Assembly: GCF_023656515.1 (NCBI RefSeq)
Contig: NZ_JAMOFV010000006.1
Location: 168,501-232,500 of the forward strand
Source: Clostridium swellfunianum
Lineage (GTDB): Bacteria; Bacillota; Clostridia; Clostridiales; Clostridiaceae
Length of the DNA stretch: 64,000 bases
Reading direction: 5' to 3'
Position numbers and translations under genes: made by a program. Within the stretch, counting starts at the first letter, position 1. The number at the start of each line of letters is the position of its first letter. The notes beneath the pieces were generated by a model. That model ran no database searches and had not been told where the DNA came from. It saw nothing but the letters and a program-made list of their open reading frames with translations. Positions 52,301-61,356 of this stretch are shown in pieces.

Positions 52301-53650
52301 TTACCAAAGTTTTTTTATGAAACCTTTGCTATGAAGATACTTTCTAAAGTTAATCATTGCGGTATAAGTTGCAAGTATATAAACAGTAGGAGTTTGTATA
52401 CTCTTAATTTCATCAAGAAGAATTTCGTATTCTTCGCACAGCTTGAAACTTTGCTTGGGGAGTCCTGCAACCTTAAGTCTAACAGCCATATCATATAATC
52501 TGACTCCGCCTATGAGTATCGTATCTATATCTAAATCTGTAAGCTTTTCAAAATTAACGTCCCATATCCAAGAAACGTCTCTACCATCTGCATAATTATC
52601 GTTTAGTATAAAAGCTGTACTTATAGTTCTATTATCAAGGCTTATAGTATTAATTGCCTGGTCGAAGCCAGCGGGATTCTTAACAAGAATTATCTTAACT
52701 TCCTTACCTTCGATAGTAATTGATTCCTGCCTTCCAAAACTTGAGGAAGTACTTTTTAAAACTTTATATATAATTGTACTTTCTACTTCCAAGGTTTTAG
52801 CAACAGCGTAAGCGCAAAGGGCATTATATATATTGTAAGTACCAGGCTGATTTATGAAAAATTCTATACCGTCAAGCCATATAAGGGAACCACTCGGAGT
52901 TTGCTCTACTATATTATTAACCGTATAATCAAGGTCTGGTCTTGCATAACCGCATTCTTCACAGTAAAAGCTGCCTAAATGATTGTAGGTTATATAATTA
53001 TATCGGTAAGGGCTTTTGCATTTTTTACAGAACTTTGCATCTGCATTAATATCTATTTGTTTGTTTTCATCCATTGCAAAATCAAAACCATAGTAAATCA
53101 ATTCATTTTCTAACTCTAAATCTCCGAGAAGAGATTCATCACCATTTAGAACTAAGGATGATGATGGTACCTTTTTAATTCCATCCATTATTTTACGAAG
53201 TGTAGTATATACTTCGCCATACCTATCTAGTTGATCCCTAAAAAGATTTGTAACTGTTATAATTCTTGGAGTTATGTACTCGGTTACTAAAGGAACATTT
53301 GCCTCATCCACTTCAATTACCGCATATTTTTTTGAATTACTTTTTTTAAAGGTGTAGTTTTCAATAAAACAGGAAACTATACCGGGGAGCATATTTGCAC
53401 CTGTACTATTTGTTATTACGGTCTTAGAACTCTCCTCAAGCATGTTATAAATCATATTTGTAGTAGTAGTTTTTCCGTTAGTCCCTGTTATGAGTATAAC
53501 TTCATAGCCCTTTGCAACAGTTTTTAATATATTTTTATCTATTTTTAATGCTATTTTGCCAGGAAAATTACTTCCGCCTTTAAAAAGAAGCTTTGAGAGT
53601 TTTATAATTATTTTGGAGATTATAACGCTTAAAATTGATTTCGTATTTAT
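52301..53650 (-). CDS. murT: Lipid II isoglutaminyl synthase, Mur ligase subunit MurT, with non-canonical start
   Basis: 449 residues if read from an ATA at 53650. The P-loop TGTNGKTTTT (residues 55-64), the zinc-ribbon cysteines C208/C211 and C230/C233, and the C-terminal DUF1727-like region match MurT. The frame is coding from 53650 (KSILSVIISKIIIKLSKLLF, then GGSNFPGKIALKI) yet contains no ATG, GTG, TTG or CTG until the Met at 53455, which lies after the P-loop Lys. A stop codon precedes the ATA, and GGTGG sits 8 nt before it. Initiation at AUA, or a point mutation of ATG, is inferred. Gene order capA-murT-gatD suggests one operon. Confidence 0.88.
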   Translation of the reverse strand: MNTKSILSVIISKIIIKLSKLLFKGGSNFPGKIALKIDKNILKTVAKGYEVILITGTNGKTTTTNMIYNMLEESSKTVITNSTGANMLPGIVSCFIENYTFKKSNSKKYAVIEVDEANVPLVTEYITPRIITVTNLFRDQLDRYGEVYTTLRKIMDGIKKVPSSSLVLNGDESLLGDLELENELIYYGFDFAMDENKQIDINADAKFCKKCKSPYRYNYITYNHLGSFYCEECGYARPDLDYTVNNIVEQTPSGSLIWLDGIEFFINQPGTYNIYNALCAYAVAKTLEVESTIIYKVLKSTSSSFGRQESITIEGKEVKIILVKNPAGFDQAINTISLDNRTISTAFILNDNYADGRDVSWIWDVNFEKLTDLDIDTILIGGVRLYDMAVRLKVAGLPKQSFKLCEEYEILLDEIKSIQTPTVYILATYTAMINFRKYLHSKGFIKKLW

Positions 53651-53702
53651 TTAAGACACCACCTTTTGTAAAATAACAGCGAAGACTATTATAACTCATA
53701 TA

Positions 53703-54878
53703 TTAATTATTGACATCAATTAAGAAAAAATCATCTTTTAATTCAAAGTTTAAGTTTTGAGAAAGTTTATTTATCTTCTTAAAAAACTCCTCTTTTTTAG
53801 CTCCTTCTAGTGGAGTTGGCTGATAGTTATTTAAATTGGTTACTGAAGAAATACTGCAAGGTATAACTTTTATTTCATAGGATTTGAGTTGTTCGTCCTC
53901 AAAATTAAATTTAGTTTGAAGAATAAAACTATCCTTATCAGATGGATTTTTATTTCCTCCAAAGCAGAAGTTTCCAAGACTGTAAGCTATTACTTTACCT
54001 TTATAACTTTCAAGACCTTGAATAACATGGGGATGATGACCGATTATGATGTCAGCTCCTTTATCTATAGAATAATGAGCTAGAAACTTTTGAACATTGT
54101 TTGGATAATATGTTCCTTCGTCTCCCCAGTGAAAATTAATTAATATAATTGCATTTTGATTTTTTAATTCTTCAATATCTGCGTCTAATTTTTTCAGGAA
54201 GGCTTTATCATAGCTGTAGCCTTTGTAACCTAAAAAGCCGAAGTTTTGACCTTTAACATTTTCAATCCATTTTTCACCTTCTCCAAAATATTTTACATCA
54301 GCTTTTTTTAATGTATTTTTTGTATCAATTAGACCTTGTTCCAAATAATCTCTTGTGTGATTGTTAGCGATAGTCACCCCTTCTATAGAACCGTTAGTTA
54401 AAGCTTGAACAAATTCCGGAGGAGCCTTGAATGTGAACTCCTTAGATGCTTTAATATTTGAATTGGTAAAGGTTGTTTCCAGGTTTGTAGTTGTTATGTC
54501 ATCAGCTTCAAATATAGGAGCTACATTTTTATAAAAATATGAGTAGTCCTTATTATTCTTGTCAAAAACATGCCCTAAAGAACCATTAAAGGAAAATTTT
54601 TCATCCCAGCCTAAAGTTGAATCACCTGTGCTGCTTACTATAACTTCTTTTTTAACAGGAGTTTTGCGTTCTTCAATAGGCTTGATTTTTTCTTGTTGGG
54701 GCTCCTCCTGTTGAACAATTGGCTTTACTTCAGAACTGATAACATTTTGATTTTTTTTGTTTTCTGCAAGACTTTTATAAGCGTAAAATAATGCTCCACA
54801 TAAAGATAGGATTATTAAAATTGCTATAATGACTTTTTTACGTTTATTCTTATGTTTACTGCTTCGCTTTTTTCTCAA
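53703..54878 (-). CDS. CapA-family (PGA_cap) membrane-anchored protein
   Basis: 391 residues. A very basic N-terminus and one transmembrane helix (VIIAILIILSLCGALFYAY) precede a linker and the PGA_cap metallophosphatase-like domain: SSTGDSTLGWD, TTNLETTFT, GVTIANNHTRDYLEQG, INFHWGDEGTYYPNN, GADIIIGHHPHVIQGLE and AYSLGNFCFGG. Members are named after poly-gamma-glutamate capsule synthesis, but without capBC genes a general surface polymer role is likelier. The TTG start follows GGGGGGA. No terminator separates it from murT 52 bp downstream. Confidence 0.88.
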   Translation of the reverse strand: MRKKRSSKHKNKRKKVIIAILIILSLCGALFYAYKSLAENKKNQNVISSEVKPIVQQEEPQQEKIKPIEERKTPVKKEVIVSSTGDSTLGWDEKFSFNGSLGHVFDKNNKDYSYFYKNVAPIFEADDITTTNLETTFTNSNIKASKEFTFKAPPEFVQALTNGSIEGVTIANNHTRDYLEQGLIDTKNTLKKADVKYFGEGEKWIENVKGQNFGFLGYKGYSYDKAFLKKLDADIEELKNQNAIILINFHWGDEGTYYPNNVQKFLAHYSIDKGADIIIGHHPHVIQGLESYKGKVIAYSLGNFCFGGNKNPSDKDSFILQTKFNFEDEQLKSYEIKVIPCSISSVTNLNNYQPTPLEGAKKEEFFKKINKLSQNLNFELKDDFFLIDVNN

Positions 54879-55079
54879 AAAAATCCCCCCATAAATTTAA
54901 ATAAATTATCTTTATTTTAGCATAAGGCTTTAAACTAAACAAATACAGAATTTTCTACCTTATTTTTATGGCTTTTTCAGTTGACTTTTGTTAAAATGTT
55001 TATAAATACGTTTTTTAACATATGAGAAGTTATTAATGTAATTAGTTGTATGATTTTAGCGTAACATAGGAGGATAATA

Positions 55080-56915
55080 ATGATAGATATTAGTAAGTTG
55101 AAGGCTGTCTTAAATAAGGACAAGTTGTCTAAGCTAAAAGTAAGTAAGCATGATATACTGTCTGCAGTAAATAAAATAAAGAAGAACATTAATAAAGAAA
55201 ATGCCCAAGACATAATAGAAAGTCTAAAAAAGAGTTTTAAAGAAAATACTATATCCTATATTGCTTTTGGTGTAGTAGGAGTTTTTATTATTTCATCACT
55301 TGGAATTTCCGTACAGCGACTTCAAAGTTCAGTTAGTACATCTTCTGGTATAGTACAAAAGGTTTTAATAACAAGTAATGAAGCTGAAGAATATTTTTAT
55401 AAAGGACAATATGATAAAGCTCTCGAGGAATACTTAAAGCTCCAAGAAAAAGGTTCTATGGAAGGCATTTGGTATGCAAAAATATCTGAGATATATTCTG
55501 TTATGGGAAGCATTGAAAGCTCAAAGGAGTATATAGTAAAGGCAAAGGAACTTGGAAATAAGAATCCAGAAGTACTTAATTATATTGCATTCACTGAGTT
55601 TATGAATAAAGATTATAGCTCAGCTTTAAAGCATGGTGAGGAGGCTTTGACACAGTTTCCTAATGATAAACAGCTTATAAAAACAATGTTTACTATATAT
55701 ATGGCGAATAACATGCTTGATAAAGCTAAAGAACTAATATCAAGATATCCTGTTGATATTAGATCAGCTTACGAAATTGCTGAATATGCAAGAATGTTAA
55801 TGATAGCAGGTCAATGGGAGGAAGGGTATAGGGAACTTAAAGTAGCTTGGGACATAGACAAGGATGAGTATAAGATTTATGATGTTCTTGCACAAATATC
55901 AATGTATAATAAGGATACATTAATAGAAAATGTTACAAGCCTAGCTGAAAAAAATCCGAACAATTTAGCTTATAAGATGTGGTTAGCTAAAATATATTCA
56001 TTAAGCGATGCTACCTCTGAGGAAGCTGTTAAACTGATTGATGAGTTGAAGCAAAACCAGCTTGGTAAAATTGAGATTAAACTTATAGAAGCTGCTGCAC
56101 TTCAAGGTTTAAAGCAAAATGAAAAAGCTGACGAGCTAATTGAGAATGTTATAGCTGAGAATAAAAATGATTACAGAGTGCTTCATACTGCTGGTTGGTA
56201 CTATCTAAATAAGGCTAATTATATTGATGCGGAAAGATACTGCAGAGAATCTATAGCAAAAAATAAAAATTATACAGATAATTATGGATTTTTAATGCCT
56301 GAAATTCTTAAAGCTCAAGGGAAGAGTGTGGAAGGAGAACCTTATTTTAGAACGGCAATGTATAAGGAACCTTATAATTATAACATAATGCTTACAATAG
56401 CTAACTACTATTGGTACACTACTAAAAATACAGAAAAAGCATTAGAGTATTTCAAGTTCGCCGAAATTGTAAAGCCTAATGATGGAGAAATTAAATATAA
56501 TATGGCTTTGATTAATATATCAAATAAAAACGTTAATAGTGCAATCGACCTTCTAAAGCAAGCCATTAAAATATCAGATAGTACAGCAAAGTATCATAGG
56601 ACTTTGGGTGCAATTTATTTATTAAATGGAAAGAATGAAGAAGCTATTAAGGAAATAAGATATGCATATGGCTCTGACGAAACTGATATAATGAACCTCA
56701 ATAATGCTGGATGCTATTATGTAACTCAGGATGTAAATCTCGAAAGAGGAGAATATAACCTCAGAAAAGCTCAAGAGGGAATTACAGAAGCTACTGACAA
56801 ATATACTGCAGATACAATAAAGAGCAATTATAAAAAAGTTAAGGAGCTTTTAGATAAGTATAATACTGGATCAAATGAAACTTTAAAAATGCCTGAACTT
56901 ACATTATTTTATTAA
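55080..56915 (+). CDS. Membrane-anchored TPR-repeat protein
   Basis: 611 residues. A cytosolic, lysine-rich N-terminus of about 55 residues precedes one transmembrane helix (ISYIAFGVVGVFIISSLGIS). The remaining ~520 residues are tetratricopeptide repeats (for example AEEYFYKGQYDKALEEYLKL, IAFTEFMNKDYSSALKHGEEAL, LGAIYLLNGKNEEAIKEIRYA in part). It probably scaffolds other proteins; orientation of the TPR region is not decided. No family name. The ATG follows TAGGAGG. A bidirectional terminator lies just past the stop. Confidence 0.78.
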   Translation: MIDISKLKAVLNKDKLSKLKVSKHDILSAVNKIKKNINKENAQDIIESLKKSFKENTISYIAFGVVGVFIISSLGISVQRLQSSVSTSSGIVQKVLITSNEAEEYFYKGQYDKALEEYLKLQEKGSMEGIWYAKISEIYSVMGSIESSKEYIVKAKELGNKNPEVLNYIAFTEFMNKDYSSALKHGEEALTQFPNDKQLIKTMFTIYMANNMLDKAKELISRYPVDIRSAYEIAEYARMLMIAGQWEEGYRELKVAWDIDKDEYKIYDVLAQISMYNKDTLIENVTSLAEKNPNNLAYKMWLAKIYSLSDATSEEAVKLIDELKQNQLGKIEIKLIEAAALQGLKQNEKADELIENVIAENKNDYRVLHTAGWYYLNKANYIDAERYCRESIAKNKNYTDNYGFLMPEILKAQGKSVEGEPYFRTAMYKEPYNYNIMLTIANYYWYTTKNTEKALEYFKFAEIVKPNDGEIKYNMALINISNKNVNSAIDLLKQAIKISDSTAKYHRTLGAIYLLNGKNEEAIKEIRYAYGSDETDIMNLNNAGCYYVTQDVNLERGEYNLRKAQEGITEATDKYTADTIKSNYKKVKELLDKYNTGSNETLKMPELTLFY

Positions 56916-56959
56916 AAAGGATGGTATCCTAAAAGAAATTTTTGGGGATACCATCCTTT
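56916..56959. terminator. Bidirectional intrinsic terminator
   Basis: AAAGGATGGTATCC and GGATACCATCCTTT arms around a 16-nt loop between convergent genes. Confidence 0.85.
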
Positions 56960-56970
56960 ATTTGTATAAA

Positions 56971-57825
56971 TTACTGCATAGTTAAAAGTTGTCTGTAATT
57001 ACCTAAGATATCATTTACAGGTGAAACTGCAACAAAAGCATTTGGTTCTATTTCCTTTACTATGGCTCTGAGTGCATTTAGCTGAGTTCTTTGAATAACT
57101 ACATATATAAGTTTCTTTTTGTCGTTTGAATAACCTCCTACTGCATCCAAAACAGTAACGCCTCTAACAAGCTGGGTATTTATGACAGATATCATTTCAG
57201 TTGAATTCTGACATATGATTATACATTGTCTTGAGGAAGCTATACCTTCCTGTATTGCGTCTATAGTTTTTGTTCTGATAAAGCTTGCTATAAGAGCATA
57301 CATAACTGAGCGCGGACCAAATACATAAGCTATAAGACTGTATACGATAAAATCTTGTACAAGAAGTATATTTGAAAGCTGAAGATTTTTAAATTTGCTG
57401 TTTATTATCTTTGCTAGTATATCTAAGCCTCCGGTTGAAGCATAAGACATAAATATAAGATATACTGAAACTCCAAAAAGCACTCCGCAGAAAATAGAAG
57501 ATAGAAGGATATCATCTATTGGTTTGAAGTGAAATATGGAGTTGAAATAATCTATAAGGAGTGAAGATAAAACAACAACAAATCCACTTCTTACTGCAAA
57601 TTTTCTTCCTATTAGCTTATATCCAAAAATGAAAAGAGGAATATTAAGTATGATAGTTAAGAGACCTACCTTAATTCCAAATATATTGTTTATTACCATT
57701 GCTATACCTGTAACACCTCCGCTACCTATTTGAGATGGGAGTAAAAATGCTGCTATAGCAATAGAAAGTATAACGCTTCCAAGCAGTATTAAAGAATATT
57801 CTTTTATTAAATCTTTCATGTGCAA
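56971..57825 (-). CDS. YitT-family membrane protein (DUF161 + DUF2179)
   Basis: 284 residues. Five to six transmembrane helices in the N-terminal half (LLPSQIGSGGVTGIAMVINNIFGIKVG, YASTGGLDILAKIINSKF in part) and a C-terminal cytosolic DUF2179 domain (IICQNSTEMISVINTQLVRGVTVLDAVGGY in part; KLIYVVIQRTQLNALRAIVKEI). The family is widespread in Firmicutes, without a proven substrate. Two starts are possible: TTG at 57825 (5 nt after AGGAGG) and ATG at 57819 (11 nt); spacing favours the TTG slightly. Confidence 0.9.
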   Translation of the reverse strand: MHMKDLIKEYSLILLGSVILSIAIAAFLLPSQIGSGGVTGIAMVINNIFGIKVGLLTIILNIPLFIFGYKLIGRKFAVRSGFVVVLSSLLIDYFNSIFHFKPIDDILLSSIFCGVLFGVSVYLIFMSYASTGGLDILAKIINSKFKNLQLSNILLVQDFIVYSLIAYVFGPRSVMYALIASFIRTKTIDAIQEGIASSRQCIIICQNSTEMISVINTQLVRGVTVLDAVGGYSNDKKKLIYVVIQRTQLNALRAIVKEIEPNAFVAVSPVNDILGNYRQLLTMQ

Positions 57826-58016
57826 GACAACCTCCTAAAATTGAAATTTATATTGCAATATAAAAATAAAAATGAATGATAAAATTCAGACAAGCCTATA
57901 TTAACATAAAAATATTGTTGAGACAATAAAATATTATAATTCTTTATTGATTATAGTGTTACCATAAAATAAAATAGATAATATGTAAAAATACTATATT
58001 ATTAGGAGTGAATTAA

Positions 58017-58997
58017 ATGTATCCTTTGAAATTTGAAAATATTTATTTTGATAAAATTTGGGGGGGGAGAGACTTAGAGCTTTTTAGAAGCAATCTTCCT
58101 GAAGGAGATATAGGAGAAAGCTGGGATGTAGCATGCCATCCACATGGGACTAGCGTGGTTGCAAATGGCGAATATAAAGGAATGAAACTTGATGAACTGA
58201 TTAAAAAAGTAGGCAGTGAAATTATAGGTACAAGTATTTCTAAAGAGTGGTTTCCTTTATTGGTTAAACTAATAAATGCTAAAGATAAACTATCTGTACA
58301 AGTTCATCCTGACGATAGATATGGAATGCAAGCAGAAGGGGAAATGGGAAAAACTGAAGCTTGGTATGTTGTGGAAGCTTTTGAGGGGGCTAACTTAGTA
58401 GTAGGGACTAAAGATTGCACAAGAGAGCAGTTTAAAAAAGCCATAGAAACTGGTGAGTTTGATGAGCTTATGAATCAAATACCTGTTCAAAAGGGAGATG
58501 TATACTTCGTAAAAAGCGGTCTTGTCCATGCTATTGGAGAAGGAGTTATTATAGCGGAGATTCAGCAAAATAGTGATACTACCTATAGAGTTTATGATTA
58601 TAACAGAGGTAGAGAGCTTCACATAGATAAGGCATTAGATGTAGTTAACTTAAGCTTAAGAGGTGAAAAGAGTAGAGGATTATTGGTTCAAAGAAACGGA
58701 TTCTCTAAAACTTATTATTGCTTGTGTGAACATTTTGCTTTAGAACTTTATGAGGTAACTGAAAGTTTTAAGGAATGTAGCGATAACGAGAGATTCTACA
58801 TATTTACAGTTGTAGAAGGAGCAGGCGAAATAATTTCAAATGGTAATAAAGAGAGTATTAGAAAGGGAGATAGTATTCTTATACCTGCTAGCCTAGGTGA
58901 ATATGAAATAAAGGGTGTAGTAAAACTTCTAAAAAGCTTTGTTCCTAATATGGAAAAATCTAAACAGGAAATATTAAGCGAAGTTGTAACTGAATAA
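58017..58997 (+). CDS. manA: Mannose-6-phosphate isomerase, class I
   Basis: 326 residues, the short Firmicute form. It has the N-terminal KFENIYFDKIWGGRDLE, zinc ligands in SVQVHPDD and GKTEAWY, and GLVHAIGEGVIIAEIQQNSDTTYRVYDYNR in its usual position (quoted in part: HAIGEGVIIAEIQQ). A small C-terminal cupin-like domain follows. It interconverts mannose-6-phosphate and fructose-6-phosphate, linking glycolysis to mannose-containing polymers; a phosphomannomutase-type gene lies at the left edge. Start ATG after AGGAGTG. Confidence 0.94.
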   Translation: MYPLKFENIYFDKIWGGRDLELFRSNLPEGDIGESWDVACHPHGTSVVANGEYKGMKLDELIKKVGSEIIGTSISKEWFPLLVKLINAKDKLSVQVHPDDRYGMQAEGEMGKTEAWYVVEAFEGANLVVGTKDCTREQFKKAIETGEFDELMNQIPVQKGDVYFVKSGLVHAIGEGVIIAEIQQNSDTTYRVYDYNRGRELHIDKALDVVNLSLRGEKSRGLLVQRNGFSKTYYCLCEHFALELYEVTESFKECSDNERFYIFTVVEGAGEIISNGNKESIRKGDSILIPASLGEYEIKGVVKLLKSFVPNMEKSKQEILSEVVTE

Positions 58998-59005
58998 ATT
59001 TTATA

Positions 59006-59041
59006 ACAGGAGAACTTTAGGTGCAATTCTCCTGTTTTTTA
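59006..59041 (+). terminator. Intrinsic terminator after manA
   Basis: AACAGGAGAA and TTCTCCTGTT arms followed by T residues. Confidence 0.88.
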
Positions 59042-59113
59042 ATTGAATATGTTTAATAAAGTAGTATAATAGGAATAGTTATTTATAATTTTTGATGAGA
59101 GAGAGTGAAACAA

Positions 59114-59935
59114 ATGATATTGATTTTAAAGGCAATTATAATCAGTATAGTTGAAGGAATAACGGAGTATCTTCCTATATCTTCAACTGGACACATGATA
59201 ATCGTAGGAGACTTAATTAATTTCAAAGGCGATTTTGCTAATATGTTTGAAATAGTTATTCAACTAGGAGCTATATTAGCTGTAGTATTCTTATATTGGG
59301 ACAAGATTTGGAATTCTCTTAAAAACTTAATGCCTGGAAAATGGGGCTTTAAGCTATGGTCTAATATTCTAGTAGCTTTTATACCATCAGCGGTGATTGG
59401 AATACTCTTAAATGACTACATAGATGAACATCTATTCGGAACTATTACAGTTGTTGCCGCCTTAATCTTTGGTGGATTTTTAATGATAATTATTGAAAAT
59501 AAGTACAGAAAAAGAAAAGGTATTAATAATATTGAGGACGTAACTCTTAGGCAAGCATTTATGATTGGCTGTTTCCAATGCCTTGCGCTATGGCCAGGAA
59601 TGTCGAGGTCAGCTTCTACTATAATGGGAGCTTGGATTAGCGGATTATCCACAGTGGCATCAGCTGAATTTTCATTCTTTCTAGCTCTTCCTACGATGGT
59701 AGCTGCTTCAGGTTGGACTCTATTAAAAAAAGGTATGGCTATTCAAAGCTCAACAGAGGTTATAGCGCTTTGCATTGGATTCGTGGTTTCATTTATTGTA
59801 GCATATATAGTTATTGAAAAGTTTATTAAGTTTTTACAGAGGAGACCTATGAGAATATTTGCTATTTATAGAATCTTCATAGGTGTTATATTATTGGCAT
59901 TAGCAGCATTAAATGTAATTAAGGTTACAATGTAA
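59114..59935 (+). CDS. uppP: Undecaprenyl-diphosphatase UppP (BacA)
   Basis: 273 residues with eight hydrophobic helices. Both catalytic motifs are present: IVEGITEYLPISSTGHMI near the N-terminus (E-rich plus SSTGH) and LALWPGMSRSASTI (PGxSRS) in the second repeat. It recycles undecaprenyl diphosphate to the monophosphate carrier for cell-wall synthesis, and confers bacitracin resistance when abundant. The ATG at 59114 has good spacing to GAGAGAG; a GTG at 59105 abuts that site. It is monocistronic. Confidence 0.95.
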   Translation: MILILKAIIISIVEGITEYLPISSTGHMIIVGDLINFKGDFANMFEIVIQLGAILAVVFLYWDKIWNSLKNLMPGKWGFKLWSNILVAFIPSAVIGILLNDYIDEHLFGTITVVAALIFGGFLMIIIENKYRKRKGINNIEDVTLRQAFMIGCFQCLALWPGMSRSASTIMGAWISGLSTVASAEFSFFLALPTMVAASGWTLLKKGMAIQSSTEVIALCIGFVVSFIVAYIVIEKFIKFLQRRPMRIFAIYRIFIGVILLALAALNVIKVTM

Positions 59936-59936
59936 T

Positions 59937-59981
59937 AAAAGCTCTATGAATGCAAATATTCATAGAGCTTTTATTATTTTT
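59937..59981 (+). terminator. Intrinsic terminator after uppP
   Basis: AAAAGCTCTATGAAT and ATTCATAGAGCTTTT arms, then ATTATTTTT. Confidence 0.88.
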
Positions 59982-60205
59982 AAGTATTTTTATAACGAAA
60001 GGGTAATAATAAACTTAAGATGAAAAATAGAATCATGTGCTAAAAATAGAAATATGTTATGCTACTTGATAAAAAAACATTAAATACTTAGCATATTTAA
60101 GCTTTATTATGCAGATTTAGAAAAAGTGCAAATTGTTTATAACTATGTTTAATTTTAGCATTTTACGTTGTATAATAGAACTAAAAGTTTTGGAGGGATT
60201 AGTGA

Positions 60206-61303
60206 ATGGCAGATAAAGTGAAAAAGATTGCACTACTGACAGGCGGTGGAGACTGTCCTGGACTAAACGCAGTAATAAGGGCAGCTACTAGAACAGCGAT
60301 TTTAAAATATGGATATGAAGTTATAGGTTATAAGTTTGGTTATAGAGGATTATACAATAACGACTATATTTCGCTAGATCTTGATAGTACATCCGGTATA
60401 TTACATAGAGGTGGTACAATATTATATAGTTCAAATAAAGACAATTTGTTTGATTATCATGTAGAAGAAGAAGGGAAAGTGGTTAAAAAGGACGTGTCTG
60501 ATGTAGCTGTTGAAAACCTTAAAAATGAAGGCGTAGACGTTCTAGTTGTTATAGGTGGAGATGGTACGTTAACAAGTGCTAGAGACTTTGCAAGAAAAGG
60601 TATTAATGTTATAGGTGTTCCAAAAACAATAGATAATGACCTAGCATCAACAGACGTAACCTTTGGATTTAATACAGCTGTAGGAGTTGCTACTGAAGCT
60701 TTAGATAGACTTCATACAACTGCTGAATCACACCATAGAATTATGATACTTGAAGTTATGGGAAGAAATGCAGGATGGATAGCTTTAGAATCTGGTATTG
60801 CAGGTTCTGCAGACGTTATACTTCTTCCTGAGATTCCTTATGATATAAATAAAGTAGTCGAGAAAATTTACGACAGAAAGAAAAAGGGTAAAGTATTTAG
60901 CATTATTGTAGTTGCTGAAGGTGCTAAATCAAAAGATGGAGACGTTGTAATCAGCAAGATAGTTGAAGACAGTCCAGATCCAGTTAGACTTGGAGGAATT
61001 GCTAATAAGCTTGCTCTTGATCTTGAAAGATTAATTAAAGACCACGAAATTAGAAGCACAGTGCTTGGACATATTCAAAGAGGTGGAACTACTTCAACTT
61101 ATGATAGAGTTCTTTCCACAAAATATGGCGTTGCTGCAGTTGATTTAATTAACGAAGGCAAGTTCGGCAATATGGTTTGCCTGAAAGGTAATCAACTTTC
61201 CTACGATTCATTAGAAAATGTTATAGGAAAAACTAAGAATGTTGATCCTGATGGTGAATTAGTTACTGTTGCAAGAAGTATAGGAATATCATTTGGTGAC
61301 TAA
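60206..61303 (+). CDS. 6-phosphofructokinase with mixed ATP/PPi-type active site
   Basis: 365 residues, longer than the 319-residue allosteric PfkA. Motifs are LLTGGGDCPGLNAVIR, VVIGGDGTLTSA and VPKTIDNDLASTDVTFGFNTA. Gly120 in GGDGT (E. coli position 104) is the ATP-type residue, while Lys140 in PKTIDND (position 124) is the residue of PPi-dependent enzymes. The same combination is known in actinobacterial ATP-dependent enzymes of this long clade. It probably uses ATP but the donor should not be assumed. It is alone, not paired with pyruvate kinase as pfkA usually is. Start ATG after TTGGAGGG. Confidence 0.9.
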   Translation: MADKVKKIALLTGGGDCPGLNAVIRAATRTAILKYGYEVIGYKFGYRGLYNNDYISLDLDSTSGILHRGGTILYSSNKDNLFDYHVEEEGKVVKKDVSDVAVENLKNEGVDVLVVIGGDGTLTSARDFARKGINVIGVPKTIDNDLASTDVTFGFNTAVGVATEALDRLHTTAESHHRIMILEVMGRNAGWIALESGIAGSADVILLPEIPYDINKVVEKIYDRKKKGKVFSIIVVAEGAKSKDGDVVISKIVEDSPDPVRLGGIANKLALDLERLIKDHEIRSTVLGHIQRGGTTSTYDRVLSTKYGVAAVDLINEGKFGNMVCLKGNQLSYDSLENVIGKTKNVDPDGELVTVARSIGISFGD

Positions 61304-61306
61304 AAT

Positions 61307-61333
61307 ATAGGCATGCAGAATTTTGCATGCCTA
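61307..61333 (+). terminator. Intrinsic terminator after pfk
   Basis: ATAGGCATGCA and TGCATGCCTAT arms; T-rich tail. Confidence 0.78.
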
Positions 61334-61356
61334 TTTACTCATAATGGAGGAGTGTC

